Shown here in pieces: positions 8,070 to 16,397 of a DNA stretch of 54,432 nucleotides; the first letter of the stretch is position 1; every line of letters begins with the position of its first letter. The DNA is from Acidimicrobiaceae bacterium (GTDB taxonomy: Bacteria; Actinomycetota; Acidimicrobiia; Acidimicrobiales; UBA8190), in NCBI GenBank assembly GCA_003151475.1, contig PLXQ01000060.1:168615-223046 (forward strand). Direction: 5' to 3'. The translations under genes and the position numbers were made by a program. A model generated the notes under the pieces. That model saw only the letters and a program-made list of their open reading frames with translations, was not told the origin of the DNA and did not search any database.

Positions 8070-9104
8070 ATGCCCTTTGATGCTCCCGGGACCGCCACCT
8101 CGGCCAGGACACGGGGCATCACTATTGTCGCCGTCATCATTGCTCTGGGCAGCGGTCTTCCCTCGCCTTCGGCTGGTGCGCAGGCCCGGCCCCTCCCCAC
8201 CACCTTGTGGGGCGTCACCTTGGACAACACGGCACATATCGGTGCCGGTGCTCTCGCCCGGGAGAAGGCCAGCTTGCAGGCGCTGCCCACTATGCCCATA
8301 GCGCGCCTCGTCATGGACGTGGGAACGAAGCCAGCTGCCTACGCCGCGGCAGTGAGCGCTCTGCATCGTGTCTCGTACCTTATGGCCGAGCTCGGTGACA
8401 GCTCCGAGATGAAGCGCCAGACTATCGCCGCCTACAAGCGCTTCGAATCGGCCTTGGTGAACGCAGACAAAGACACCGTCGATCTCTGGGAGATCGGAAA
8501 CGAGGTCAATGGTGAATGGGTAGGACCTGCATCAAAGGAGATGGCCAAGATCACCGATGCTTACAACAGCGTGAAAGCCATCGGAGGAAAGACCGAACTC
8601 ACGCTCTATTACAACCCCAACTGCTACACCGAACGTTCCCACGAGATGTTCACGTGGGCCCAGTCTCACATTCCCCCATCGATGAAGACCGGCCTCGACG
8701 ATGTCCTCATCAGCTACTACCCCGATGAATGCCACAACTACTGGCCCACCCCGTCCGGCTGGAAGTCGGTGTTCGACCGACTACACGCGATCTTCCCGAA
8801 CGCCCACCTCGGTTTCGGAGAGTCCGGTATCAGCTCGGACCAGGGATCGGCCGCCTCCAAGGCCGCCCTTCTCTCTCAGTACTACCGACTCGACGTCACC
8901 GGCGACAACTACGCTGGCGGCTACTTCTGGTGGTACTTCGCCGAAGACGCCGAGCCGTACCAGTCAAACGCCATCTGGGACGCGTTGAGCGCCGCCATCA
9001 CCGATCACGCCGCGACGGCCAGAGAGCCGCGCCCGCGTTCGCCGTCGTCGCTCACGGCGGCGGCGTCACCCATGGGGGGTCAGATCGCGACAGCAGGGCC
9101 GTGA
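8070..9104 (+). CDS. Secreted glycoside hydrolase-like (clan A TIM-barrel) protein
   Basis: A 344-residue protein with an N-terminal signal sequence (hydrophobic about 17-30, cleavage near A-Q-A at 39). The mature domain has two features of retaining clan-A glycosidases: 'LWEIGNEVNGEW' with the Asn-Glu acid/base pair (N144-E145), and 'GFGESGIS' with candidate nucleophile E251. 'YYPDE' and 'GGYFWWYF' also fit barrel strands. I cannot place it in a numbered GH family. It is divergent from the G1-like secreted protein, and both are exported. Its 3' end overlaps the convergent YoaK gene by 53 bases. Confidence 0.7.
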   Translation: MPFDAPGTATSARTRGITIVAVIIALGSGLPSPSAGAQARPLPTTLWGVTLDNTAHIGAGALAREKASLQALPTMPIARLVMDVGTKPAAYAAAVSALHRVSYLMAELGDSSEMKRQTIAAYKRFESALVNADKDTVDLWEIGNEVNGEWVGPASKEMAKITDAYNSVKAIGGKTELTLYYNPNCYTERSHEMFTWAQSHIPPSMKTGLDDVLISYYPDECHNYWPTPSGWKSVFDRLHAIFPNAHLGFGESGISSDQGSAASKAALLSQYYRLDVTGDNYAGGYFWWYFAEDAEPYQSNAIWDALSAAITDHAATAREPRPRSPSSLTAAASPMGGQIATAGP

Positions 9105-9789
9105 ATACCACCAAGGCGCACAGCACGGCCAGCGCCAGAACAACGGCAGCAACGCGACTGACCTTGAGAACGAACAGGGCACCGATCAAGGCGCCCACGA
9201 ACATCGACGACGCCGACACCAGCCGACGACCCGCCTTCGACCCACCACCTCGCGCCAATCGACTGTCGGCGGAGATACCTGTGATCGTGAGCGTCAACAC
9301 GGTGGTGGTCAGATCGGGAACGGCGAGCCGGCGAGCCGTGGCGTTCTGGGCGCCCATAGACAGACTCAAGATGACGATGAGGATGTAGCGGGCGCCCCCC
9401 GACCCGGGGTTGTGCGCCACCGAGACGACCAGGACGGAAACCGCCGCGAACAGCGCCTCGAGGGTGCCGACAATGACAAGCAGACGACCCCGGTCATGGC
9501 CGAACGCCGCCCCCAGTCGGCCGCCCACCAAAGCACCCACCGAGAAGGCGCCCAGGGCCGCCAGCGAGGCCACGACGGAGAATCCCGGGGCACCGGCCAG
9601 GGCGAAGGCCAGGAACACGACGTTGCCGGTCATGTTGGCCACGAAGACATGTCCGAGAACCAGATAGCTGAAGGCGTCCACCAGACCGGTGACGACCGTC
9701 AGGGCCAACAGAATCGGCGCCAGGGGGCCGTTCTTGTCATCTTTCGCGGGGACGATCGTCCGCCAGGCTTCGGTGAGAAAAGTGTTCAT
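9052..9789 (-). CDS. YoaK/DUF1275-family membrane protein
   Basis: A 245-residue integral membrane protein with about six hydrophobic segments. Family landmarks are 'VTGLVDAFSYLVLGHVFVANMTGNVVFL' near the N-terminus (landmarks G-x-x-D-A and ANMTGN), 'SMGAQNATARR' in the middle and 'TTTVLTLTITG'. The function is unknown; the family is proposed to be transport-like. The last 53 bases overlap the 3' end of the glycosidase gene on the other strand. It faces the cysteine dioxygenase-like gene divergently. Confidence 0.85.
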   Translation of the reverse strand: MNTFLTEAWRTIVPAKDDKNGPLAPILLALTVVTGLVDAFSYLVLGHVFVANMTGNVVFLAFALAGAPGFSVVASLAALGAFSVGALVGGRLGAAFGHDRGRLLVIVGTLEALFAAVSVLVVSVAHNPGSGGARYILIVILSLSMGAQNATARRLAVPDLTTTVLTLTITGISADSRLARGGGSKAGRRLVSASSMFVGALIGALFVLKVSRVAAVVLALAVLCALVVFTALLSRSDPPWVTPPP

Positions 9790-9853
9790 CGCGCCTGTGT
9801 CTCCACGCCGTGCATCGTTTCACGCCGTGCAATCTCCCGGACGGCTGTGGCCG

Positions 9854-9884
9854 CAAGATTCTAGTAATTCTATGGAATATCTTG
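9854..9884 (+). promoter_or_regulatory. Palindromic operator candidate upstream of the cysteine dioxygenase gene
   Basis: CAAGAT (9854-9859) pairs with ATCTTG (9879-9884), and an inner ATTC-N4-GAAT sits at 9867-9878. The site lies between divergent genes and overlaps the -35 box of the cysteine dioxygenase promoter. The inner part (TAGTAATTC) resembles TAGAAATTC upstream of the FAD protein gene at 10741. Confidence 0.4.
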
Positions 9885-9911
9885 ATTAGTGGACCAATAG
9901 ACACATAGAGT
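9882..9911 (+). promoter_or_regulatory. Leaderless promoter of the cysteine dioxygenase gene
   Basis: TTGATT (9882-9887), an 18-base spacer, then TAGAGT (9906-9911). Six bases later comes the ATG at 9918. No Shine-Dalgarno is present, so the transcript is probably leaderless. Confidence 0.45.
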
Positions 9912-9917
9912 GTGAAC

Positions 9918-10478
9918 ATGATCACTGCAACGGCTGAATGCGGACGGCGGCCCATCGTGAGACGGAGACGCCCCCGGAGAGCAGATCCAGTGACCGGGAT
10001 GGGGCCCGGGGGCCCAGGGCACCGAGAGCTGCTGGCCATGGCCGAAGGCTTGGCGGCCAAGGCCCGGCAATGGTCGGGCATCGAGGGGATCGAGACTCGT
10101 TGTTGGGAACTGATGGCGGCGTCGGCCACCTCCGAGGCGTGGGTCATCGGGTGGCCTCCGGGCGGCACCATTGACCTCCACGACCACGGGAATTCAGCCG
10201 GAGCCGTCGTCGTGGCCAGAGGTGAGCTCGTCGAGACGACCGTGGCCGAGCTTCTTGACGGTGCGGTCACCACCACCAGGCGTCGGATGTCAACCGGAAG
10301 CTCGTGGAGCATGGCCAGTCGCCACGTTCACGACATCGTGAACGACGGTCCCGCCGCGGCCGTGAGCGTCCATGTCTATGCACCGCGCCTCACCGCCATG
10401 ACGAACTACCGACTGGACGACGGGGTTCTCCTGCCCGGCAAGACGGTCCACTACCGACTGGGCGACGTAGTTCCTTGA
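9918..10478 (+). CDS. Cysteine dioxygenase type I-like cupin
   Basis: A 186-residue cupin of the bacterial cysteine dioxygenase family, which oxidises cysteine to cysteine sulfinate with a mononuclear iron. Three candidate iron ligands are visible: H88 and H90 in 'DLHDHGNSAGAV' and H138 in 'RHVHDIVN'. 'SVHVYAPRL' holds the tyrosine expected near the active site (Y154). The N-terminal 30 residues are Arg-rich and poorly conserved. ATG at 9918 is favoured over GTG 9912 because the -10 box lies exactly 6 bases upstream. The FAD/NAD(P)-binding gene downstream is a frequent partner. Cysteine as substrate is inferred; other thiols are possible. Confidence 0.8.
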   Translation: MITATAECGRRPIVRRRRPRRADPVTGMGPGGPGHRELLAMAEGLAAKARQWSGIEGIETRCWELMAASATSEAWVIGWPPGGTIDLHDHGNSAGAVVVARGELVETTVAELLDGAVTTTRRRMSTGSSWSMASRHVHDIVNDGPAAAVSVHVYAPRLTAMTNYRLDDGVLLPGKTVHYRLGDVVP

Positions 10479-10776
10479 GCCGTCGGGCCCCGCTGCGACG
10501 GAGGCCCTGCCTGGTCACGTTCCACGCCCGATCCCCACGACGCTGCCGTCGTCACTTGCGTCGCCATCGCCATGGCCATCGCCAGCGCCCGGCGGGTGGC
10601 TCTCCTCGTGGCCACCCCGGGCGAGGAAGGGGCGGACCCGGTTGTCTCCGGCCCGCTGCCGGGCCGAGACACTGGCCGACCTCTCCGATCCCTCCGGGCG
10701 CACAACTTGGTCGCCCCGGAAGAGAACAGGCCCAATAGTCTAGAAATTCCCTAGGTTTACTAGTTACACTCGAAGT
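10479..10776. other. Intergenic region with promoter-like right end
   Basis: 298 bases lie between the cysteine dioxygenase and FAD protein genes. I see no supported gene in the first 250 bases. The last 40 bases turn AT-richer and contain TAGAAATTC (10741-10749), TACACT (10765-10770, a TANNNT box 6 bases before the GTG at 10777), and a small palindrome ACACT-CGA-AGTGT at 10766-10778. Confidence 0.45.
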
Positions 10777-12237
10777 GTGACCATGACTACTCGATGTGAC
10801 GAAAACAGTGTGGGTGCCAGCCACGGCGCCGGTGCCAAGGAGACGGTGGCCATCGTCGGGGGCGGTTGCGCCGGCGCCCTGGTGGCCGCCCACCTGATGC
10901 GGATGGACCGACGACCCCGCCGGATTGTCATCTTCGAACCCCGGCCCGATCTGGGGGCGGGCGTGGCGTACTCCACCGACGACCCCCGGCACCTCCTCAA
11001 CGCGCCGGCCAGCGCCATGAGTGCCTTCGAGAACGACCCCACCCACTTCGTGACGTGGCTGGCACAGCTCGGCCATGACCACGTGGCCACCGACTTCGTT
11101 CCCCGACGCCTGTACCGGCAGTATCTCCAGGACATCGTGACCGTCGGACTTCGCTGCTCGATACCGGGGACGGAGCTGACCTGGATCCACGAAACCGTCA
11201 CCTCTCTTTCCGTGAACGAGATCACCGGCCATCGCCTGACGACGCTTCACTACGGCCAAGGGCTCCAGTACGGGGCCGACCGAGTCGTGCTGGCGCTGGG
11301 TGCCCCGGCTCCGGTCGCCCTCCAGGCCCTCGCTCTGTCCCCCACCTTCGGGATGATCAGTGATCCCTGGTGCCCCGGCACCATGGAGGCCACGGCGTCG
11401 ACGGGGGACGTCCTCATCCTGGGCACCGGCCTCACCATGGTCGACATCGCCCTGGCCCTGGCCGAGCGCGATCCCCGGCGCACCGTCCACGCCCGCTCAC
11501 GTCACGGTTTTCTCCCGGCTGAGCATGTGAGCGACGGGTTCGCGCCGTGGCCCGGCTTTGACATCGGTCACCCGAAGACGGCCCGTGACGTCCTTCATGG
11601 GCTGCGTCGGGCCACGGCTGAAGCGCAGTCGTGCGGCGGGAACTGGCGCAACGTCATTGCCGCCGCCCGTCTTGCCGCACCCGACGTATGGAGCGGTCTC
11701 TGTGCCACAGAGCGCCGCCGTCTGCTGCGTCATCTCGGACGTCGGTGGGACGTGGCGCGTCACCGCATGTCGGCGCCGGTGACCGCCACCGTCACCGAAC
11801 TACGCCACTCGGGTCGACTCACGGTCGGAGCGGGCAGGATCCTGGCCGTCGTCAACCACGGCTCGGTCCGACACCCACAACTGGAAGTCACCCTGGGCGG
11901 GCCCGGTGGGCACCGAGAGACCCTGATGGTGGGTGCGCTGATCGACTGCACCGGCCCCGGCGGCGACCCGACAGCACGATCGCCGCTCGTGGCCGGCCTC
12001 GTGGCCGACGGGCTGGCACGGCTCGACCCCTGCGGCGTGGGCCTCGACGTCGATGAGCATGGCGATCTGCGGACAGATTCGGCTACCTCGGCGACGATCC
12101 ACACCGTGGGCTGGTGCCGACAGGGGGCGGAGTTCGAGGCGACGGCCGTTCCCGAGATCCGGCGCCAGGCCGAACGTCTGGCCCGTCATATGTCGCCGTC
12201 GGGCGACCGTCGCCCTCCCGTTCTCGTCCCCGCCTAG
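10777..12237 (+). CDS. FAD/NAD(P)-binding oxidoreductase-like protein
   Basis: A 486-residue protein with a dinucleotide-binding motif at the N-terminus ('VAIVGGGCAGALVAAHL', residues about 24-40) and the family features 'FEPRPDLGAGVAYST', 'HLLNAPASAMSAF' and 'WLAQLGH'. A second nucleotide-binding loop, 'LILGTGLTMVDIALAL', lies near 212-227. This matches the FAD-NAD(P)-binding (NAD_binding_9) group, whose reaction is mostly unknown. It follows the cysteine dioxygenase-like gene, suggesting a shared sulfur-related role. GTG 10777 appears leaderless; ATG 10783 is an alternative. Confidence 0.8.
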   Translation: MTMTTRCDENSVGASHGAGAKETVAIVGGGCAGALVAAHLMRMDRRPRRIVIFEPRPDLGAGVAYSTDDPRHLLNAPASAMSAFENDPTHFVTWLAQLGHDHVATDFVPRRLYRQYLQDIVTVGLRCSIPGTELTWIHETVTSLSVNEITGHRLTTLHYGQGLQYGADRVVLALGAPAPVALQALALSPTFGMISDPWCPGTMEATASTGDVLILGTGLTMVDIALALAERDPRRTVHARSRHGFLPAEHVSDGFAPWPGFDIGHPKTARDVLHGLRRATAEAQSCGGNWRNVIAAARLAAPDVWSGLCATERRRLLRHLGRRWDVARHRMSAPVTATVTELRHSGRLTVGAGRILAVVNHGSVRHPQLEVTLGGPGGHRETLMVGALIDCTGPGGDPTARSPLVAGLVADGLARLDPCGVGLDVDEHGDLRTDSATSATIHTVGWCRQGAEFEATAVPEIRRQAERLARHMSPSGDRRPPVLVPA

Positions 12238-12292
12238 GTCGTCTCCGCGCCCCCCGCACCACGGAGGTTCCCGGGGCGGCTTAGCGTGGACC

Positions 12293-12877
12293 ATGGACGG
12301 AGTTCGACCGGCGCGCACAGAGGACCGGACGACGGTCATTGCCACCGTCGTCGCCGCCTTCGCCCACGACCCGGCGTGGTCCTTTCTCTGTGGTGCCGAC
12401 TACGACCGGCTCGCCCCTCGATTCGCCGGTGCTCTTTTTGACACGAGAGTCGCCTCCGGGCATGTCTGGGTGACCGACGACCTGACGGGTGTGGCCATGT
12501 GGGATCCGCCGGGGAGCGCGCCCTCGGCCGAATCCGAGCGCCTGTGGCAGTCGTACCGCGCCGTGGCCGGTGAGCCGGCCTGGCGACGCCTCAGTGACTA
12601 CGAGAGCGCCATCCACAAGGTACGTCCGTCCACCACCTACTGGTACCTCGGGGTTCTGGCCACCCATCCGGACCGGCAGCGTCAGGGACTGGCCACCAAG
12701 GTGATCGCACCCATTCTCGAGAAGGCGGACAAGGAGGGTCTCCCCAGTTGTCTCGAGACCTCCACCGTCGGCAACCGCGAGTTCTATGGCCGCCGCGGCT
12801 TCACCGAGGCCACCGACATCCACGTCGCCGCGGGACCCCCGACCTGGTGGCTCTGCCGGGCACCACAGCAGTCGTAG
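12293..12877 (+). CDS. GNAT-family N-acetyltransferase
   Basis: A 194-residue acyl-CoA-dependent acetyltransferase. The acetyl-CoA binding motif A is 'LGVLATHPDRQRQGLATKVI' (about 118-137; core Q-R-Q-G-L-A), followed by 'LETSTVGNREFYGRRGF', typical of motif B. Its N-terminal half, 'AFAHDPAWSFL', is the usual one for actinobacterial GNATs of this type. The target is unknown. A TAGCGT box 5 bases before the ATG suggests a leaderless start. A second GNAT gene begins 10 bases after the stop. Confidence 0.85.
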   Translation: MDGVRPARTEDRTTVIATVVAAFAHDPAWSFLCGADYDRLAPRFAGALFDTRVASGHVWVTDDLTGVAMWDPPGSAPSAESERLWQSYRAVAGEPAWRRLSDYESAIHKVRPSTTYWYLGVLATHPDRQRQGLATKVIAPILEKADKEGLPSCLETSTVGNREFYGRRGFTEATDIHVAAGPPTWWLCRAPQQS

Positions 12878-12887
12878 AGCGAGTCCC

Positions 12888-13379
12888 GTGCCGGTCCGAC
12901 GGATCGAGACTGAGCGGCTCATCCTGGAGCCGGTCACCCCCGACATCGCCCGCGCCGTCGTCGCCGGCGATTTCTCGTCCCTCGATGCCGCCGAGGGTTG
13001 GCCCCACGATGACACCACCGACGCCATGACCATGATGACCGGGTCCGAAGCCGGCCCCGGTTGGCTCATCACCACCGGTGGCTCGGTGATCGGCGACTGC
13101 GGGGCCTACGCCTGGCCCGACAGCACCGGTGAGGTCCAGATCGGCTACGGCCTGGCGGCGCCCAGCCGGGGCCACGGTTACGCCACCGAGGCGGCGTCGG
13201 CGATGTGCTCGTGGCTCTTCACCGACGCCGGGGCCACCCGCATCACCGCCGTCGATGTCCTGAGCGACAACCTGCCATCGCGCCGGGTTCTCGAGAAGGT
13301 CGGCTTCACCGTCACCGACGAGAGCCACGACCATCTCTCCTATGCCCTCGCGCCCTACGACATCAGGTCAAGAAGGTGA
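12888..13379 (+). CDS. GNAT-family N-acetyltransferase (RimJ/RimL-like)
   Basis: A 163-residue acetyltransferase of the RimJ/RimL-like group, beginning 'RRIETERLILEPVTPD'. The acetyl-CoA motif is 'AAPSRGHGYATEAASAM' (core R-G-H-G-Y-A-T-E) and the C-terminus has 'DNLPSRRVLEKVGF'. I chose GTG 12888, which gives the usual N-terminus; the frame is open upstream only inside the previous GNAT gene. The 3' end overlaps the convergent thioesterase gene by 17 bases. Confidence 0.82.
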   Translation: MPVRRIETERLILEPVTPDIARAVVAGDFSSLDAAEGWPHDDTTDAMTMMTGSEAGPGWLITTGGSVIGDCGAYAWPDSTGEVQIGYGLAAPSRGHGYATEAASAMCSWLFTDAGATRITAVDVLSDNLPSRRVLEKVGFTVTDESHDHLSYALAPYDIRSRR

Positions 13380-14265
13380 ACAGGAACATCTGGGTGGCAT
13401 AGGCCACCAGCCGGGGCGCGGCCCGCCCGTCGTCGCCGCAGTCCCACAGCGCCATATCGGCCGAGGCATAACCGTCACCGGCGTAGCGCGCCCGGTTGTC
13501 GGCCAGGACCCACGACGAGCGGCACTCGTCGAGCAGGTGGACGGTGAGGTCGACACTCGGTGCGAACCAGGGACGCTCGATGCGGCCGACCTTCTCCCCC
13601 ACCGCTCCGGGCATGGTGTCGACGAGCACGATCAAAGCCAAAGGGTCGAGCCGACCGTCGTCGAGCAGGGGTGGTTCTTCGAACGAGTACCACATCACCC
13701 TCTCGGCGCTCTCCGGCTCGAAGTCGTCCCAGGGGGCGTGGCCGAGCACCGACCGGCCTTCGACCAGTTCGTTCCAAAACGGCATGGGCTCGAACCCGGG
13801 CGTGCCCTCCGGCGGAGGCTCGCGAAAGGAACGACATTCGGCCGGATCGGGAATCACGGCCGGTGGGCGGAGATCGGTGAACGAGAAGCCCTCGCGGGGG
13901 GCGCCGAAGATGCATGTCGTCAGGTGACCGCGTTCGCTCCCGGGATTGCGCACCTCGGCGCGTACCTGCGACATCGACCGCCCCGCCCGCAGCACCTCGA
14001 CATCGATCTCGAGTGTTCCGTGGGCCACCTGGGCGGCAAAAGTCGTGTGCAGCGTGCGCGGCGTCTGCTCGTCATGGCCGAGCTCGGCCTCCATGGCCCG
14101 CACGGCGACAGCGGTCACGATCCCTCCCTGCGGCAGGGGCCGCAGATTCCAGCGCTCGTCGAGCTCCGCCTCATAGCGGCCGACTCCGCCCGGCCGCACC
14201 CGTGTCGTATCGAAGAAGGCGTTTCCCACGCCGGGCACGCTGCCGCAGGGCCACTCGTCCGTCAA
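13363..14265 (-). CDS. Acyl-CoA thioesterase-family protein (double hot-dog)
   Basis: A 300-residue protein resembling TesB-like acyl-CoA thioesterases of actinobacteria. The N-terminal hot-dog has 'RWNLRPLPQGGIVTAVAVRAM' (landmarks P-x-G-G and the following helix), and 'STSQV'-like 'SMSQVRAEV'. The second hot-dog ends with 'WVLADNRARYAGDGYASADMALWD', where an internal D-x-R and GDGYA are characteristic. The predicted role is hydrolysis of acyl-CoA. The start is uncertain: TTG 14265 gives full length, while GTG 14238 or 14229 would give shorter forms. Confidence 0.78.
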   Translation of the reverse strand: MTDEWPCGSVPGVGNAFFDTTRVRPGGVGRYEAELDERWNLRPLPQGGIVTAVAVRAMEAELGHDEQTPRTLHTTFAAQVAHGTLEIDVEVLRAGRSMSQVRAEVRNPGSERGHLTTCIFGAPREGFSFTDLRPPAVIPDPAECRSFREPPPEGTPGFEPMPFWNELVEGRSVLGHAPWDDFEPESAERVMWYSFEEPPLLDDGRLDPLALIVLVDTMPGAVGEKVGRIERPWFAPSVDLTVHLLDECRSSWVLADNRARYAGDGYASADMALWDCGDDGRAAPRLVAYATQMFLFTFLT

Positions 14266-14288
14266 ACCGAGACCCGTCGCTCAGGGCC

Positions 14289-16397
14289 CTACGAGGACGG
14301 GGCCACCGTCAGGTTGTACAGCACGATCCCATCCACCGTCTTCGCCGTGTAGTGGCTCTCCACCCACTGCGTGATCTGACTGGAGGTCGACGTCGAGGTG
14401 CCCCCGGCCCCTCGGGCACCGAACCCGCTGCTGCCGGCGATGAAGTAGTGGACGTCTCCGTCACGGACGTATGTCTCGAATTGGGCCAGGCTCGGGGCGG
14501 GGTCGGTGCCGTTGAACCCTCCGATGGCCATCACCGGCCCGCCCGATGCCAGTTGGTAGCCGGCAGCGGAGTTGGAGTTGACGGTGGCCGCCACCCACCG
14601 GTAGCGACCGGCATTGCTCTCCAACATCGTCACGACGGCCTTCCCCGGCGTGCTGCTGTTCAAGAGCCCACCGCTTGCTCCACCGGTACGCCCAGCGGTG
14701 CCGGGCCCGCCGAAGAAGCGTCCGGCTCCGAGTCCTTGGCCGGCGCCCGGTGGGAATCCTCCGCCGGGCGCGCCCGTGGCGCCGAAGCCCGGTGGGGCGC
14801 CGAGACCGTTTCCGAACGCCGGCCGCCGGCCGCCGCCGAGTCCCCCGCCACCGGGAAATCCGCCGGGAGCTCCGAGGCCTCCGCCCTGGACAGCCGGACC
14901 GGCCGAGGGGATGGCACCGGAATGCGGCGTGGCCACGGTGTCGAGGGCGAAAGCGGCCGGCCCGGCCAGGGCGGCACCGAGTCCGGCCACCCCGAGAGCC
15001 AATGCCACCTTGGCTCGGACCTGCGGCGCCAGGGCGATGCCGATGGCGGCGGCAATGCCGAGGACGAGAATGACGGGGCGCAGCCACGGGAACCAGTTCG
15101 GCGATCGCCCCAACAAGATGAACGACCACACGGCGCTGACGGCCAGGGCCACTGCCAGCACGGCCCGGCCCAGTCGGCGCCGTTCGTGGTGCCACAGGGT
15201 CACAGTGCCGATTCCCACCACCGCTCCGAGGGCCGGCGCCAGCGCCACGTTGTAGTAGGGATGGATGATCCCCTGCGCATAGCTGAAGACGAGTCCGGTC
15301 ACGAGCAGCCAGCCGCCCCACAGCACCACAGCGGCACGCGTACGATCGGTCCTCGCCGCGCGCCACGTGAGGGCGAGCAGAGCAACCAGGACAATGAATG
15401 CGGCGGGGAGCAGCCACGAGATCTGCCCGCCCATATCTGTGCGGAACAGCCGGATCAACCCGGTCGGGCCCCAGCGGGACCCGGTCGCCCCGGCGCCCCC
15501 CACGCTGCCCGACTCGTTGCCCGACAAGCGGCCGAGCCCGTTGTAGCCGAAGATCAGGTTGAGCAGGCTGTTGCCCTGGGACCCACCGATATAGGGCCGG
15601 TCGGCAGCGGGCGTGAGCTGCACGGCGGCCACCCACCACCCGGCCGACACCACCAGGGCCACCGCGGCCACCAGCAACTGCTTGATCCGCCGTCCGAGCG
15701 GAGTGGGGGCGGCCAAAAGGTACACGGCACCAAGGGCGGGAACGACGAGGAAGGCCTGGAGCATCTTGGTGGTGAAACCGAGACCGACGGCCGACGCGGC
15801 GAGAACCAACCACAGCGTGCTCGCCCGCTCGACAGCCCGCACCGTGGCGTAGGCGGCCAGGGTGAGAAGCAGCACCAGAAGAGCGTCGGGGTTGTTGTAG
15901 CGGAACATGAGAACAGCCACCGGGGTGGAGGCCATCACGGCGCCGGCCAAGAGCGCCGCGCTCGGCCGGAACCAACGCCGGACGGTGGCGTAGAGCAGCG
16001 CCACGGCGGCCACGCCCTCGAGCGCCTGGGGTACGAGGATGCTCCACGAATTCAATCCGAACAGACGGGCCGATATCTCCGTCACCCACAGCGAGGCCGG
16101 CGGCTTGTCGACGGTGATGAAGTTCGAGGCGTCGGAGGAACCAAAGAAGAAAGCCTTCCAGCTCTTGGTCCCGGCCTGGACGGCGGCCGAATAAAAGGAG
16201 TTCGCCCATCCGGAGTCCCCGAGCGCCCACGTGTAGCCGACAGCAGTGGAGGCCAAGAGAAGGATCAGCGACGGCCGCACCCAGGCGGGATCGTCGGGCC
16301 GGCCCCGCACCATTCGGCGCCACAGGCCCCGCGGCGGCGACTCGGCTTGCTCGCCATCGGTCGTCGAGACCGCGGGCCGCTCCGCGAGCAGGGTCAT
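14289..16397 (-). CDS. GT39-family (ArnT/PMT-like) membrane glycosyltransferase
   Basis: A 702-residue multi-pass membrane protein of the polyprenyl-phosphate-sugar glycosyltransferase superfamily. Landmarks are 'DSGWANSFYSAAVQAG', 'FFFGSSDASNFITVDKPP' (with the catalytic-type Asp and D-K-P-P), 'FRYNNPDALLVLLL' and 'FTTKMLQAFLVVPA'. About 10-12 membrane segments fill residues 45-500. A Gly/Pro-rich low-complexity stretch (about 490-575) separates them from a soluble C-terminal domain with 'SNSAAGYQLASG' and 'GGFNGTDPAPSLAQF'. Its start overlaps the stop of the GT2/GtrA gene (ATGA), so the two form a module: one makes and flips the lipid-linked sugar and this one transfers it outside. Confidence 0.87.
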   Translation of the reverse strand: MTLLAERPAVSTTDGEQAESPPRGLWRRMVRGRPDDPAWVRPSLILLLASTAVGYTWALGDSGWANSFYSAAVQAGTKSWKAFFFGSSDASNFITVDKPPASLWVTEISARLFGLNSWSILVPQALEGVAAVALLYATVRRWFRPSAALLAGAVMASTPVAVLMFRYNNPDALLVLLLTLAAYATVRAVERASTLWLVLAASAVGLGFTTKMLQAFLVVPALGAVYLLAAPTPLGRRIKQLLVAAVALVVSAGWWVAAVQLTPAADRPYIGGSQGNSLLNLIFGYNGLGRLSGNESGSVGGAGATGSRWGPTGLIRLFRTDMGGQISWLLPAAFIVLVALLALTWRAARTDRTRAAVVLWGGWLLVTGLVFSYAQGIIHPYYNVALAPALGAVVGIGTVTLWHHERRRLGRAVLAVALAVSAVWSFILLGRSPNWFPWLRPVILVLGIAAAIGIALAPQVRAKVALALGVAGLGAALAGPAAFALDTVATPHSGAIPSAGPAVQGGGLGAPGGFPGGGGLGGGRRPAFGNGLGAPPGFGATGAPGGGFPPGAGQGLGAGRFFGGPGTAGRTGGASGGLLNSSTPGKAVVTMLESNAGRYRWVAATVNSNSAAGYQLASGGPVMAIGGFNGTDPAPSLAQFETYVRDGDVHYFIAGSSGFGARGAGGTSTSTSSQITQWVESHYTAKTVDGIVLYNLTVAPSS

